A stretch of DNA of 64,000 bases from BP-464 sp963825415 (GCA_963825415.1 CAWGTD010000003.1:372001-436000); one strand, 5' to 3'. Positions 8,085 to 18,501 are shown, counted from the first letter of the stretch. The notes: a model not told the origin generated them from the letters alone. A program made the numbers and translations.

Positions 8085-9245
8085 ATGAGCTTCGTCGCAA
8101 GCCACGAGGAGCAGCTGCTGCGTGAGTCGGTCGCCGGGATCGCCGCCGGCTTCGGGCCCGCCTACATCCGCGAGAAGGTCGAGCGCTCAGAGCCGCCGCG
8201 CGAGCTTTGGGACGCGCTCGCCGAGAAGGGCTTCCTGGGCGTGAACATCCCGGAGGAGTACGACGGCGGCGGGCGCGGGATGACCGAGCTGGCCGCGGTG
8301 GGCGAGGAGCTGACCCGCGCGGGCTGTTCGCTGCTGCTGCTGGTCGTCTCGCCGGCGATCGCCGGCAGCGTGCTCGCCCGCCACGGGACGCCCGAGCAGA
8401 AGGAGCGCTGGCTGCGCGGGATCGGCGCCGGCACGCTGAAGATGGCCTTCGCGGTCACCGAGCCCGACGCGGGCACCAACACACACAACCTGCAGACGGT
8501 CGCCGAGCGGCGCAACGGCAAGTACGTGCTGAGCGGCCAGAAGACGTTCATCTCCGGGGTCGAGGACGCCGATGCGCTGTTCGTCGTCGCGCGCACCGGG
8601 GTCAACGAGCCCAGCGGCCGCGGCCTGCTTTCGCTGTTCATCGTCGACGTCGACGCGCCCGGGCTCGACCGTGCGGTGGTCCCGACCGCCACGCGCGGCG
8701 CCGATCGCCAGTGGACGCTGTTCTTCGACGGCGTCGAGGTCGATGCCGACCGGCTGGTGGGCACCGAGCACCACGGCCTCGCGACTGTCTTCGACGGGCT
8801 GAACCCCGAGCGGATCATGACCGCCGCCAACGCCATCGGCCTGGGCCGCCGCGCGCTGGCGCAGGCCTCCGAGTACGCACGCGAGCGCAAGGTGTGGAAC
8901 AACGCGCCGATCGGCACGCATCAGGCGATCGCCCATCCGCTCGCGCAGGCCAAGATCGAGCTCGAGCTCGCGGCGCTGATGACGCGCAAGGCGTGCTGGC
9001 TCTACGACGCCGGCGCCAAGGGCGCCGGCGAGGCGTCGAACATGGCCAAGTACGCGGCCGCCGAGGCGGCGATCCACTGCGTCGACGCCGCGATCCAGAC
9101 CCACGGCGGCAACGGGCTGGCGCTGGAGTACGGGCTGACCGAGATGTGGTGGGGCGCCCGCACGATGCGGATCGCGCCGGTCTCGCGCGAGATGATCCTC
9201 AACTACGTGGCCGAGCACTCGCTCGGGCTGCCGCGGTCCTACTGA
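8085..9245 (+). CDS. Acyl-CoA dehydrogenase family protein
   Basis: 386 residues, normal length for the flavin-dependent acyl-CoA dehydrogenases of fatty-acid and branched amino-acid catabolism. Seen: the N-terminal helical domain, the FAD-binding segment AFAVTEPDAGTNTHNLQT (about 123-140), FISGVEDADALFVVART, and the C-terminal GTHQAIAHPLAQAKIELE plus THGGNGLALEYG. The usual R-x-x-RI-x-GT-x-E tail is RIAPVSREM here, so substrate preference may differ. The divergent neighbour is a quinone reductase, and the stop shares a base with the next ATG (TGATG). Confidence 0.93.
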   Translation: MSFVASHEEQLLRESVAGIAAGFGPAYIREKVERSEPPRELWDALAEKGFLGVNIPEEYDGGGRGMTELAAVGEELTRAGCSLLLLVVSPAIAGSVLARHGTPEQKERWLRGIGAGTLKMAFAVTEPDAGTNTHNLQTVAERRNGKYVLSGQKTFISGVEDADALFVVARTGVNEPSGRGLLSLFIVDVDAPGLDRAVVPTATRGADRQWTLFFDGVEVDADRLVGTEHHGLATVFDGLNPERIMTAANAIGLGRRALAQASEYARERKVWNNAPIGTHQAIAHPLAQAKIELELAALMTRKACWLYDAGAKGAGEASNMAKYAAAEAAIHCVDAAIQTHGGNGLALEYGLTEMWWGARTMRIAPVSREMILNYVAEHSLGLPRSY

Positions 9246-9775
9246 TGGCCCAGGGTTGGGTAGCGCTGCTGCGAGGGATCAACCTCGGCGCGCGCAACAA
9301 GGTGCCGATGCCGGAGCTGCGCGGCGTGCTCGAAGACGCCGGACTGGGTGACGTGCGGACGTACATCCAGAGCGGCAACGTCCTGTTCACCAAGCAGGCC
9401 AAGGACCGCGCGGCCCTCACGCGCAAGCTCGAGCGCGAGGTGAAGAAGGCGTTCGGCGTCGACGCTCCCGTCGTGCTGCGCACTTTCGCCGAGATCCGCA
9501 AGGTGGCGGGGGCGCGGCCGTTCGGCAAGGACACCTCCGACATGCACGTGACGTTCCTGGTCGGCAAGCCGAAGGCGGCGGCGGTACGCGCGGTTCGCGC
9601 GCTCGACATCGCGCCCGACCAGGTCAAGGTCGCGGGCGAGGACGTCTTCGTGAAGCTGCCCAACGGCGTGCAGGGTGCCAAGCTCGGCGGGGCGCTGCTG
9701 GAGAAGACGATCGGCGGGCCCGGGACCATGCGGACCTTCCGCACGGTGGCGAAGCTGGCCGAGATGGCCGAGTAG
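9245..9775 (+). CDS. DUF1697 family protein
   Basis: 176 residues. The start WVALLRGINLGARNKVPM and the segment VRTYIQSGNVLF are the signature of DUF1697, a family of unknown function with an alpha/beta fold. No catalytic residues are assigned. The ATG overlaps the stop of the acyl-CoA dehydrogenase gene (TGATG), so it is co-translated, but co-occurrence does not reveal a role. Confidence 0.87.
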   Translation: MAQGWVALLRGINLGARNKVPMPELRGVLEDAGLGDVRTYIQSGNVLFTKQAKDRAALTRKLEREVKKAFGVDAPVVLRTFAEIRKVAGARPFGKDTSDMHVTFLVGKPKAAAVRAVRALDIAPDQVKVAGEDVFVKLPNGVQGAKLGGALLEKTIGGPGTMRTFRTVAKLAEMAE

Positions 9776-9787
9776 GCTCCGCCCCGC

Positions 9788-10723
9788 ATGAGCCTGACCG
9801 TCGTCGGATCGCTCGCCTTCGACGCCGTCGAGACGCCGTTCGGCAAGCGCGACCGAATGCTCGGCGGCGCCGCCACGCACTTCGCGCTGGCCGCCTCGTT
9901 CTTCGACCGCGTCCACGTCGTCGGCCCGGTCGGCGACGACTTCGGCGAGGCGGAGATGGCCGTGCTGTCGACGCGCGGCACCGACGTCTCAGACGTCGAG
10001 CGCGTCGCCGGGGGCGAGACCTTCTTCTGGGCGGGCCGCTACTCGGACAACCTCAACGTGCGCGAGACGCTCGACACGAGGCTGAACGTCTTCGCCGACT
10101 TCCAGCCCAAGCTCTCGGAGGCCTCGCGCGCCGCCGACGTGCTGTTCCTCGCCAACATCCAGCCCGACCTCCAGTACGAGGTCCGCGAGCAGTGCGCCGC
10201 CGCGCGCTTCGTGGCGATGGACTCGATGGACCTCTGGATCAACATCGCCCGCGAGTCGCTCGAGCGCGTCATCGCGCGCGTGGACTGCCTGATCCTCAAC
10301 GACGAGGAGATCGAGCTGCTCACCGGCGCGCCCAACCTGATGACCGCCGCGGCCGAGGTGTTGCGGATGGGGCCATCGGTGGTGGTCGCCAAGCAGGGCA
10401 AGTACGGCGCGGCGCTGTTCACCGCCGACGACCACTTCTGGGTCCCCGCCTTCCCGCTGCAGACCGTCGTCGACCCGACCGGAGCCGGCGACACGTTCGC
10501 CGGCGGCTTCGTCGGCTTCGTCGCCGCGCACCGCGACGCGCCGCTGACCGAGGGCCTGCTGCGCCGGGCGATGGCCTACGGCACCGCGCTGGCCTCGTTC
10601 AACGTCGAGGAGTTCGGCACCGAGCGCGTGGCCCGCCTCACCGCCGAGGAGATCCCCGAGCGCGTCACCGAGCTGCGGCGGATCACGCAGTTCGAGGACG
10701 AGCCCGTCGAACTGCGCGGCTGA
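9788..10723 (+). CDS. PfkB family carbohydrate kinase
   Basis: 311 residues with the ribokinase-like fold. The N-terminal GGAATHFALAASFF pattern and the C-terminal signature PTGAGDTFAGGFVGF (about 235-249, with the catalytic Asp in GAGD) show an ATP-dependent kinase of a sugar or nucleoside. The substrate is not evident. A TAGGCT -10 box sits nine bases before the ATG with no Shine-Dalgarno. It is coupled by TGATG to the following sugar dehydrogenase gene. Confidence 0.9.
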   Translation: MSLTVVGSLAFDAVETPFGKRDRMLGGAATHFALAASFFDRVHVVGPVGDDFGEAEMAVLSTRGTDVSDVERVAGGETFFWAGRYSDNLNVRETLDTRLNVFADFQPKLSEASRAADVLFLANIQPDLQYEVREQCAAARFVAMDSMDLWINIARESLERVIARVDCLILNDEEIELLTGAPNLMTAAAEVLRMGPSVVVAKQGKYGAALFTADDHFWVPAFPLQTVVDPTGAGDTFAGGFVGFVAAHRDAPLTEGLLRRAMAYGTALASFNVEEFGTERVARLTAEEIPERVTELRRITQFEDEPVELRG

Positions 10724-11760
10724 TGCGCCGGGGCGCGCTCCTGGCGACGGTCGCCGCGCTCGGCGCGCTGTTCGCCGGCGCTGCGACCGCCGAGGCGGCC
10801 TCGGTGCGGACGATGGCGAGCGGCCTGCAGGTGCCGTGGGGGCTCGCCTTCCTGCCCAACGGCGACGCGCTGGTCTCCGAGCGGCCGACCGGGCGCATCC
10901 TGCGGATCCCGCGGCGCGGCGGCCCGGCGCGTGCCGTGATGCAGATCGCCGGCACCGCCATGAGTGCGGGCGAGGGCGGCCTGCTCGGGCTGGCGGTCTC
11001 CCCGCACTACTCGAGCGACCGTCTCGTGTACGCGTACGTGACCACGAGGGCCGACAACCGCATCGTCCGCTTCCGCCTCGGTGGCGCGCTCCGTGAAGTC
11101 CTCACCGGCATCCCACGCGGGATCAAGCACTTCGGCGGCCGGATCGCGTTCGGGCCGGACGGCCGCCTCTACGCGACCGTCGGCGACACGGGCGACGGCG
11201 GCAGCCGCGCTCAGGATGTCGGGTCGCTCGACGGGAAGATCCTGCGGATGACCGCGAGCGGCGGCATCGCGGCCGGCAACCCGTTCCGCGGATCGCGCGT
11301 GTGGTCCTACGGCCATCGCAACCTGGAGGGCCTGGCGTGGGATCGCGCCGGGCGGCTCTGGGCGCCGGAGTTCGGCCAGGAGACGACCGACGAGGTCAAT
11401 CTCATCCGCCGCGGTCGCAACTACGGCTGGCCGCTGGTCGAGGGCCGTGGCGACACGCGTGGTGGGCGTTTCACCAATCCGCTGATCACGTGGTCGCCGA
11501 CCAGTACGTCGTCGCCCAGCGGGGCGGCGGTCAGGGGCCGGCGGCTCTACGTCGGCGCGCTGCAGTGCCACTGCCTCTGGAGCATCCCGATCGACGGGGC
11601 GCGTCTCGGGCGCCCGCGCAAGCTGCTCGCCGGTCGCTTCGGCCGCATCCGCACGGTCGTCCGCGCACCCGACGGCGCGCTGTGGGTGACGACCTCCAAC
11701 CGCGACGCCCGCGGCACCCCGGGCCCCAGCGACGACCGCGTCCTGCGCGTCGTCCCGTGA
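10723..11760 (+). CDS. PQQ-dependent sugar dehydrogenase (GSDH-like beta-propeller), secreted
   Basis: 345 residues with an N-terminal signal peptide (cationic start MRR, hydrophobic to about residue 20, cleavage near AEA-AS). The rest is the glucose/sorbosone dehydrogenase six-bladed propeller: VPWGLAFLPNGDALVSER (about 38-55), GEGGLLGLAVSP, YGHRNLEGLAWD and APEFGQETTDEVNLI. Family members oxidise aldose or other sugars with PQQ outside the membrane; many are of unknown substrate. Overlaps the PfkB gene by TGATG, suggesting linked sugar metabolism. Confidence 0.9.
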   Translation: MRRGALLATVAALGALFAGAATAEAASVRTMASGLQVPWGLAFLPNGDALVSERPTGRILRIPRRGGPARAVMQIAGTAMSAGEGGLLGLAVSPHYSSDRLVYAYVTTRADNRIVRFRLGGALREVLTGIPRGIKHFGGRIAFGPDGRLYATVGDTGDGGSRAQDVGSLDGKILRMTASGGIAAGNPFRGSRVWSYGHRNLEGLAWDRAGRLWAPEFGQETTDEVNLIRRGRNYGWPLVEGRGDTRGGRFTNPLITWSPTSTSSPSGAAVRGRRLYVGALQCHCLWSIPIDGARLGRPRKLLAGRFGRIRTVVRAPDGALWVTTSNRDARGTPGPSDDRVLRVVP

Positions 11761-11764
11761 GCGC

Positions 11765-12537
11765 TCAGCGCTTGCGGGCCTTCCAGACCTCTTCGCAGGG
11801 CCATTGGCGCGCCCAGTCGAGGGTGACGAACGGGTAGCGCGTCGTCGCGTCGGCGCGGCGGCTGGATCTCTGTGAGCGCCTCGACCTGCAGGCCGCAGTC
11901 CGAAAGCAGCTCGATCACCTTGCCGTGCGGGAGGTGGAACTCGACGGAATCGTCATTCTCGTCGGGCCATTCGAAGCGGTGCATGCCGAAGTACGGCCGC
12001 AGGAGCCGGTCGCCGGCGGGACTCCTCCTCGGAGTCGGGCCAGCAGAGCGCCAGCAGCGCGCCGTTCACGAGGAACACCAGGCGGCCGCCGGGACGCAGC
12101 AGCCGGGCCGCCTCCGGGATCCAGCGGTACGGGTCACACCAGATGCTCGCCCCGTACTCGGAGATCGCCAGGTCGAAGCTGGCGTCCGGGAAGGGAACCT
12201 CCTCGGCGTTGCCGTGCAGCAGCGGGAACTCGAGGCCGTGCTCGGCCTGCAGGCGCCTGGCGGTCTCGAGCTGGGCCTCGGAGTTGTCGATCCCGACCGG
12301 CCGCGCGCCGTGCCGCGCCAGCCACGCCGACACGTACGCGGTCCCGCACCCCAACTCGATCGCGTCGAGGCCGGCGACACCGTCGCCGAACATCCCGACC
12401 TGCGCCTCAGGCACTCCGAAGATCCCCCAGGTCGGCTCGGCGCTCGCCCAGTTGCGCTCCGCGGCGTCGACGTAGTCGGGCGCCCAGGCGTCCCAGCTCG
12501 CGCGGTTGCGCGCCACATGCTCGGGGAGCTCGCCCAT
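11765..12537 (-). CDS. Class I SAM-dependent methyltransferase, two frameshifts
   Basis: The start at 12537 (MGELPEHVARNRASWDAWA) gives a Rossmann methyltransferase: AIELGCGTAYVSAWLARHG (SAM loop), VGIDNSE, LHGNAEEVPFPDASFDLA and a post-VI RLLRPGGRLVFL. The frame breaks after ...PDSEEE at 12021 (one extra base), continues as PAGDRLLRPYFGMHRFEW, and breaks again at 11855 (one extra base) before ADATTRYPFVTLDWARQW and the stop at 11765. With both bases skipped the protein is about 256 residues and full length for the family. Substrate unknown. A TAGCCT -10 box lies eight bases before the ATG. Sequence error or a recent pseudogene are both possible. Confidence 0.8.
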
Positions 12538-12614
12538 GGCGGCTGAGGCTACGCGTTCGGCGGGCGCTCCGATTCGTGCGTCGCGCGCCCCCAACGGGTA
12601 CTCTGGCGCGCGGG

Positions 12615-12878
12615 ATGGGCTGGACTTTCCTATGGCTGATGATCGGGTTGAAGATCCCGATCGCCGCGCTGCTCTACATCGTCTGGTGGGCGATCAAGCA
12701 GAGCGACGAGGAGCCGATCGCCGACGGCGGCGACGGCGGCGTCCGCCCGCCCCACCGCCCACGGGTGCCGCGCCATCCGCGCCGCCGCGGGCCGCACGGC
12801 TCGCCGGCGCTCGCTCCGCCGCGCCCGCGCACCCGCGTCGCCGTCGCCGCCCGGGCGCGCGCGACGCATCACGCCTAG
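12615..12878 (+). CDS. Small single-pass membrane protein, unknown function
   Basis: 87 residues. The first 27 are a hydrophobic helix (MGWTFLWLMIGLKIPIAALL onward), followed by an acidic patch and then a strongly basic Arg/Pro tail (about 40-87). No family is recognised. A TACTCT -10 box precedes the ATG by ten bases. The basic tail could bind nucleic acid or anionic lipid, but this is speculation; low-complexity GC-rich sequence makes the 3' part less certain. Confidence 0.55.
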   Translation: MGWTFLWLMIGLKIPIAALLYIVWWAIKQSDEEPIADGGDGGVRPPHRPRVPRHPRRRGPHGSPALAPPRPRTRVAVAARARATHHA

Positions 12879-12934
12879 GAGCCCTCACGGGTGCCAACGC
12901 CGGTCTCCGGCCCGAGTGAAAGACTGGCGGCCGC

Positions 12935-13516
12935 ATGTCGGTCCTCTCTGACGCCACCATCCGCCGGCTCATCGCCGAGGGCCGGGTAAAGATCGACCCG
13001 TGGGACGACGGGATGGTCCAGCCCTCGAGCGTGGACCTCAAGCTCGGTCCGTCGTTTCGCGTGTTCCACAACTTCCGCGTCGAGTCGATCGACCTGGCCG
13101 ACCCGCCGACGAACCTGACAGAGCACATCTCGATCGGGCCCGACGAGCCGTTCGTCATCCATCCCGGAGAGTTCGTGCTCGGGAGCACCGCCGAGTACGT
13201 CGAACTCCCCGACGACATCGTTGCCAGGATCGAGGGCAAGTCGTCGCTCGGCCGCCTCGGGCTGATCGTGCACGCCACCGCCGGCTTCGTCGACCCGGGC
13301 TTCAAGGGCACGCTGACGCTGGAGATAACGAACCTGACCCGGGTGCCGATCAAGCTCTGGGCCGGCAAGCCGATCGCGCAGCTGTCGTTCATGTCCCTCG
13401 ACCGGCCGGCCGAGCGCCCGTACGGGCACCCCGACCTCGGCTCGCACTACTACGGCCAGCTGGACGCGACCGAGAGCCGTTACGAGGGCGGGCCCGCCGG
13501 GGCCTCCAAGGACTAG
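12935..13516 (+). CDS. dcd: dCTP deaminase
   Basis: 193 residues, the trimeric dUTPase-like fold. It removes the amino group of dCTP to make dUTP for thymidylate synthesis. Family motifs are QPSSVDLKLG (about 28-37), IHPGEFVLGSTAEYVELPDD (about 69-88) and the active-site GKSSLGRLGL (about 95-104) followed by HATAGFVDPGF. Actinobacterial relatives can be bifunctional dCTP deaminase/dUTPase; the sequence alone does not settle that here. It has its own promoter region of 56 bases after the preceding small gene. Confidence 0.95.
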   Translation: MSVLSDATIRRLIAEGRVKIDPWDDGMVQPSSVDLKLGPSFRVFHNFRVESIDLADPPTNLTEHISIGPDEPFVIHPGEFVLGSTAEYVELPDDIVARIEGKSSLGRLGLIVHATAGFVDPGFKGTLTLEITNLTRVPIKLWAGKPIAQLSFMSLDRPAERPYGHPDLGSHYYGQLDATESRYEGGPAGASKD

Positions 13517-13529
13517 GATCTCGCCCGCG

Positions 13530-13754
13530 ATGGACCCATTGGCGATCATCGTCGCGGCGGCCGAGGAGAGCGAGCCGTCCAAGACGGCCTTCTACCTGCT
13601 CGGCGGCCTGCTGGCAGCCTGGGCGGTCGTGCTGTCGGCGATCGGGCTCACGCGTCCGGAGTTCCCCGGCAATGCCGGCGTGGCCCGCGGTGTGATGGCG
13701 CTGAGCGCGGTGCTCGTCGTGGCCGCGATGGCCGCCGCCGTCCTGACGGCGTAG
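13530..13754 (+). CDS. Small two-helix membrane protein, unknown function
   Basis: 74 residues with two predicted transmembrane helices (about 20-42 and 54-73) joined by a short loop TRPEFPGNAG. No family recognised by name. A TAGGAT -10 box overlaps the end of dcd and lies ten bases before the ATG, consistent with a leaderless message. The layout resembles small proteins encoded near cytochrome oxidase genes in actinobacteria, but no such genes are nearby. Confidence 0.6.
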   Translation: MDPLAIIVAAAEESEPSKTAFYLLGGLLAAWAVVLSAIGLTRPEFPGNAGVARGVMALSAVLVVAAMAAAVLTA

Positions 13755-13786
13755 GCCGCCCGGTCGGTCCGCCAGACTGAGGCCGA

Positions 13787-15875
13787 GTGAGGGCCCGGAT
13801 CGCGCTGCTAGTCGCGCTCGTCGCGGCGCTCGCCTACGCCGCGTTCGCGCACGGCGCGGCGCGCCAGCCCGGCGAGGCCTGGCTCGAGATCGGCATCGCC
13901 GGCATCGCGCTCGCCGCGGTCTGCTCGGCGCTGCTCGGCGGCGTGGTGAGCATGTCGGCCACCAGGCCGGCGTGGTGGGGCGTCGCGCTGCTGGCGGCCT
14001 TCGCCGGCCTGGTCGGGGCTGACGCTGCTGTGGAGCATCGCCCCCGACCGCACCTGGGAGGAGCTAAACCGCGCGCTGGCCTACGCGCTGGTGGCCGGCG
14101 TCGGCATCGCGGTGGGCGCAACCGTCCCGCGGGCGATCGAACGCTTCGCGATCGGATTGCTGCTGACCGCGGTGGCGGTCGCGCTCTACGCGCTGGGCGG
14201 CAAGGTCGTGCCCGGCCTGCACGTCCATCCGTTCTTCGACCTCGACCACACGAAGGCCGTGGCACGCCTGCGTTCGCCGCTGGAGTACTGGAACGCGCTC
14301 GCGCTGCTGTGCGTGATCGCCACGCCGATCGCGATCCGCCTGGCCGCCGACGCCGCCCGGCGCCACGCCGTGCGGATCGCCGCGCTCGAGGCGCTCTACC
14401 TGCTCACCCTGGTCGCCGGCCTGACGTACTCGCGCGGCGGGATCGTGGCGTTCGTGGTCGCGGTCGCGGTGCTGACGATCGCGGGCGGCGTCCGGCTGCG
14501 CGGGCTGGCCGGGTGTGTGCTGGCGGGGGCGGCCGTCGCGGCGCCCCTGACGGTCGCGTTCACGCGCCTGGGGCTGAAGGCCAACGGCGAGCCGCTGGCG
14601 GTGCGCATCCACGAGGGCAAGATCCTCGGCGCGGTGGTGGTCGGCTGCGCCCTGCTGCTGGCGGGCGCCGCGATCCTCGCGCTGCAGATCGAGCCGCGGG
14701 TGGCGTGGTCGGCCCGGCGCTCGCGCGCCGTCTGGCGCGTGTTCGGCGCGGGCGCCGCCGTCGCCCTCGTGGTCCTGGCGGTGGGGCTGGCGCGCTCGGA
14801 CCGGGGCTTCGGCGGGTCCGTTTCGCATGCCGTGCGCTCCTTCACCGACACCAAGGAGGACCGGCAGTTCGACCCGGTGCGGCTGCTGTCGACCAACTCG
14901 AGCAACCGCTGGATCTGGTGGAACGAGGCGGGCGGAGCGTGGAGCGACAAGCCGCTCGCCGGCTGGGGCGCGGGTTCGTTCGCGCTGCTGCACCTGAAAT
15001 ACCGGCGCGAGCCGATCCCGGTCACCCAAGCCCACAGCGCGCCGATGCAGATGCTCGCCGAGACGGGGATCGTCGGCCTGCTGCTCGCCTACGGGGGCCT
15101 GCTGGCGCTGTTCGCCGCCGCGATCGCTCGGGTCCGCGCGATGGATGGGGGGCGCCGGCGCGACATGGCCGTGGCACTGCTCGCCGGGGCGTCGGCGTGG
15201 TTCGTCCATGCCCTCTACGACTGGGACTGGAACATGCCGGCGGTCACCGCGCCGGCGCTGGCGATGCTCGGCGTGCTGGCGGGTCGCCGGCGACTGGCGT
15301 CGGCCCCGCTCCTGCCACCGACCGAGCGGCACGAGGGGCTGCGCCGCCTCGGGGTGGTGGCGGCGACGCTGGCCGCCGCCGTGATCGTCGCCTCGGCCGG
15401 GCTGCCGGCCTGGTCTGACGGCAAGGCCGACGCCGCGGCCGAGTCCGCGGCGTCCGGGAGCCCGGCCGCGCTGCAGGAGGCGGCGGCGCAGGCCGACCTC
15501 GCCGGGCGTCTGGACCCGCTCGCCACCCGCCCGCTGTTCGTCGCGGCCGCCATCGCCCAGGCTCGCGGGCGGCTGCTGGACGCCCGCGCCGACCTGCTCG
15601 AGGCGGCCGACCGCCAGCCCGACGATCCCGTGGTCTGGCAGCGGCTCGCCGGGCTTGCGCTGCGGCTCGCGGACCGCGACGGCGTGGTCCGTGCCAGCCA
15701 GCGAGCCCTCGAGCTCGATCCCGCCAACCCGTTCTCCGCGGGATTCGTGAGCCGCGTGCTGGGCCAGACGGCGCCGCCCTCAGGCTCGGCCACGGCGACC
15801 GGCACGCCGCTGCCGGGCGCGCCCGTTCCGGCGCCGGTGCCGGCGCCTGTGCCGGCGCCGCCATCGGCGCCCTGA
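13787..15875 (+). CDS. O-antigen ligase/polymerase-like membrane protein with TPR-like tail, one frameshift
   Basis: From the GTG at 13787 the frame encodes membrane helices up to about 14014. An extra G in the GGGG run at 14015-14018 then shifts the frame; reading GGG restores LTLLWSIAPDRTWEELNRALAY and a continuous protein of about 695 residues. It has ten or more transmembrane helices and the Wzy_C-type loop (SNRWIWWNEAGGAWSDKPLAGWG, then THAHSAPMQMLAETG-like sequence). The tail of about 150 residues is helical and TPR-like, ending in a Pro/Ala/Val repeat. Such proteins join or polymerise sugar polymers at the outer face of the membrane. Substrate unknown; no sugar-polymer cluster is adjacent. 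Confidence 0.8.
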
Positions 15876-15923
15876 GCCCAGCGCATACGATTCGCGCTCC
15901 GCTCAACAGGAGAGAAGTGGGCC

Positions 15924-17207
<1,284 letters not shown>

Positions 17208-17218
17208 CGCCGTAGGCG

Positions 17219-17238
17219 TGCGTGACCGGGGTCACGCA
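17219..17238 (+). promoter_or_regulatory. CRP/FNR-type palindrome upstream of the acetyltransferase gene
   Basis: TGCGTGACCGGGGTCACGCA is a perfect 9-bp inverted repeat with a 2-base centre and contains GTGA-N6-TCAC, the core of CRP-family sites. Its centre is at 17228.5. If transcription starts at the GTG codon at 17270, with GACAAT at 17258-17263 as the -10 box, the site is centred at -41.5, the position of class II CRP activation. It lies only 11 bases after the gltA stop. Which regulator binds is not shown by the sequence. Confidence 0.6.
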
Positions 17239-17269
17239 CAGGACGGATCGTTGCGCGGACAATGAACGT

Positions 17270-17782
17270 GTGGCACTCCCTTCCTACCGGCTCGCCGACG
17301 GAACGCAGGTCCTGCTCCGCGAGATCCGGCCCGACGACAAGCAGATGCTGCGCAACGCCTTCGAGCGGCTCTCGCCCGAGACCGTGCGGCTGCGCTTCCT
17401 CGCTCCGAAGGGCAAGCTGACCGCCGCCGAGCTGCGCTACCTGACCGAGATCGACGGCGCCGGCCACGTCGCGGTCGTCGCGGTGCTCGCCGAACAGCCC
17501 AGCCACATCGCCGGGGTCGGCCGGTTCGTCCGCTGGCCCGATGCCCCGGACGCCGCCGAGGTGGCGATCGTCATCGGCGACCCCTTCCAGCACCAGGGCC
17601 TCGGCCGTCACATGGGCCTCGTGCTCGCCGATCTGGCCCGCGAGCGCGGCGTGCGGCGCTTCACCGCCTCGCTGCTCTCCGACAACGTCGCCGCCCACCG
17701 CCTCTTCGTGCGGATCTCCGAGCGCGTGCGCGCCCATCACCACCACGGCGTCGAGGAGCTCGTCGCCGAGCTGGCGGCCTAG
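17270..17782 (+). CDS. GNAT acetyltransferase, Pat-like
   Basis: 170 residues. The segments LREIRPDDKQMLRNAFERLS and FQHQGLGRHMGLVLADLARERG (acetyl-CoA pyrophosphate loop QHQGLG, about 106-111) resemble the protein-lysine acetyltransferase domain of Pat/PatA enzymes, which in mycobacteria acetylate acyl-CoA synthetases under cAMP control. No cyclic-nucleotide domain is fused here. The start at 17270 is preferred over the in-frame GTG at 17222 because 17222 lies inside the CRP-like palindrome and 17270 matches the family start. The gene ends convergent with the MBL gene on a shared CTAG. Confidence 0.8.
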   Translation: MALPSYRLADGTQVLLREIRPDDKQMLRNAFERLSPETVRLRFLAPKGKLTAAELRYLTEIDGAGHVAVVAVLAEQPSHIAGVGRFVRWPDAPDAAEVAIVIGDPFQHQGLGRHMGLVLADLARERGVRRFTASLLSDNVAAHRLFVRISERVRAHHHHGVEELVAELAA

Positions 17783-18501
17783 GCGGCGGTGCCGCGCTCG
17801 CGCGCGGCCGCGACCGCCGAGGCGATCCCGTCGGTCCAGGCGTCGCCGTGCCCGAAGTGGACCGTCTGGGCGTCGAGCGTCTCGAGGGCGGACAGCGAGG
17901 CGCGCACGCCCTCGTTGGAGTTGTTGAAGACCGTCGGCGGGAGGACCGGGCCCGGCGCGCCGGATATCGGACAGAAGCCCATGATCGCGTCGCCGGTGAG
18001 CACCGCGCCCTCGGCCGCGATGTGGAACGCGACGTGGCCCGGCGAGTGGCCGGGCGTCGGCACTGGCCGCGGGCGGCCGGGGAGGTCGAGCTCCGCGCTG
18101 CCGGAGAAGGTCTCGACCTTGGCGATCTTCGGCGGCCGGGCACCGCCGTTCTTCACGATGTGTGCGAGCAGCCGCCGCGCCGCCGAGTGGCGGACGAGGG
18201 CGGACGGCAGCGAGCCCTCGGTCGACGGCGCCTTGCCGGTCGTCGCCTGCGGGGCCTCGGCCTCCGGGACGTGGACGGGGATCCCGCGCTCGTCGTGCAG
18301 CTGGGCGGCGAAGCCGATGTGGTCGATGTGCGCGTGGGTCAGGACGAGCGCCTCGACGTCGGAGATCGTGCGCCCGATCGCGCGCAGCTCGTCGTCGAGA
18401 TCCGAGCGATAGCCGGGCAGCCCAGCGTCGACGATCGTCACCCGGCCGCCTTCCTCGAGCAGGTAGTAGTTGACGAGTTCGGTGCCCGCGCGGTGGATCA
18501 T
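17779..18501 (-). CDS. MBL-fold metallo-hydrolase
   Basis: 240 residues of the metallo-beta-lactamase fold, with the metal-binding THAHIDHIG (HxHxDH) in the first third, a later PTPGHSPGHVAFH and GDAIMGF, and a final HFGHGD. Substrate unknown. The start at 18501 (MIHRAGTELVNYYLLEE) is chosen because TATGCT, a -10 box, sits exactly seven bases upstream; an upstream ATG at 18513 lies within that box. The C-terminus ends on CTAG shared with the acetyltransferase gene. One of four MBL-fold proteins in this window. Confidence 0.88.
   Translation of the reverse strand: MIHRAGTELVNYYLLEEGGRVTIVDAGLPGYRSDLDDELRAIGRTISDVEALVLTHAHIDHIGFAAQLHDERGIPVHVPEAEAPQATTGKAPSTEGSLPSALVRHSAARRLLAHIVKNGGARPPKIAKVETFSGSAELDLPGRPRPVPTPGHSPGHVAFHIAAEGAVLTGDAIMGFCPISGAPGPVLPPTVFNNSNEGVRASLSALETLDAQTVHFGHGDAWTDGIASAVAAARERGTAA

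Noticed and set aside
15790..15875. GCCGGTGCCGGCGCC-type repeats near the end of the polymer-ligase gene as a mobile or regulatory repeat
   Set aside because: They simply encode an Ala-Pro-Val-Pro tail and stay in frame with the protein.
17222..17269. GTG start at 17222 for the acetyltransferase
   Set aside because: It falls inside the CRP-like palindrome, and the added 16 residues have no similarity to the family start.
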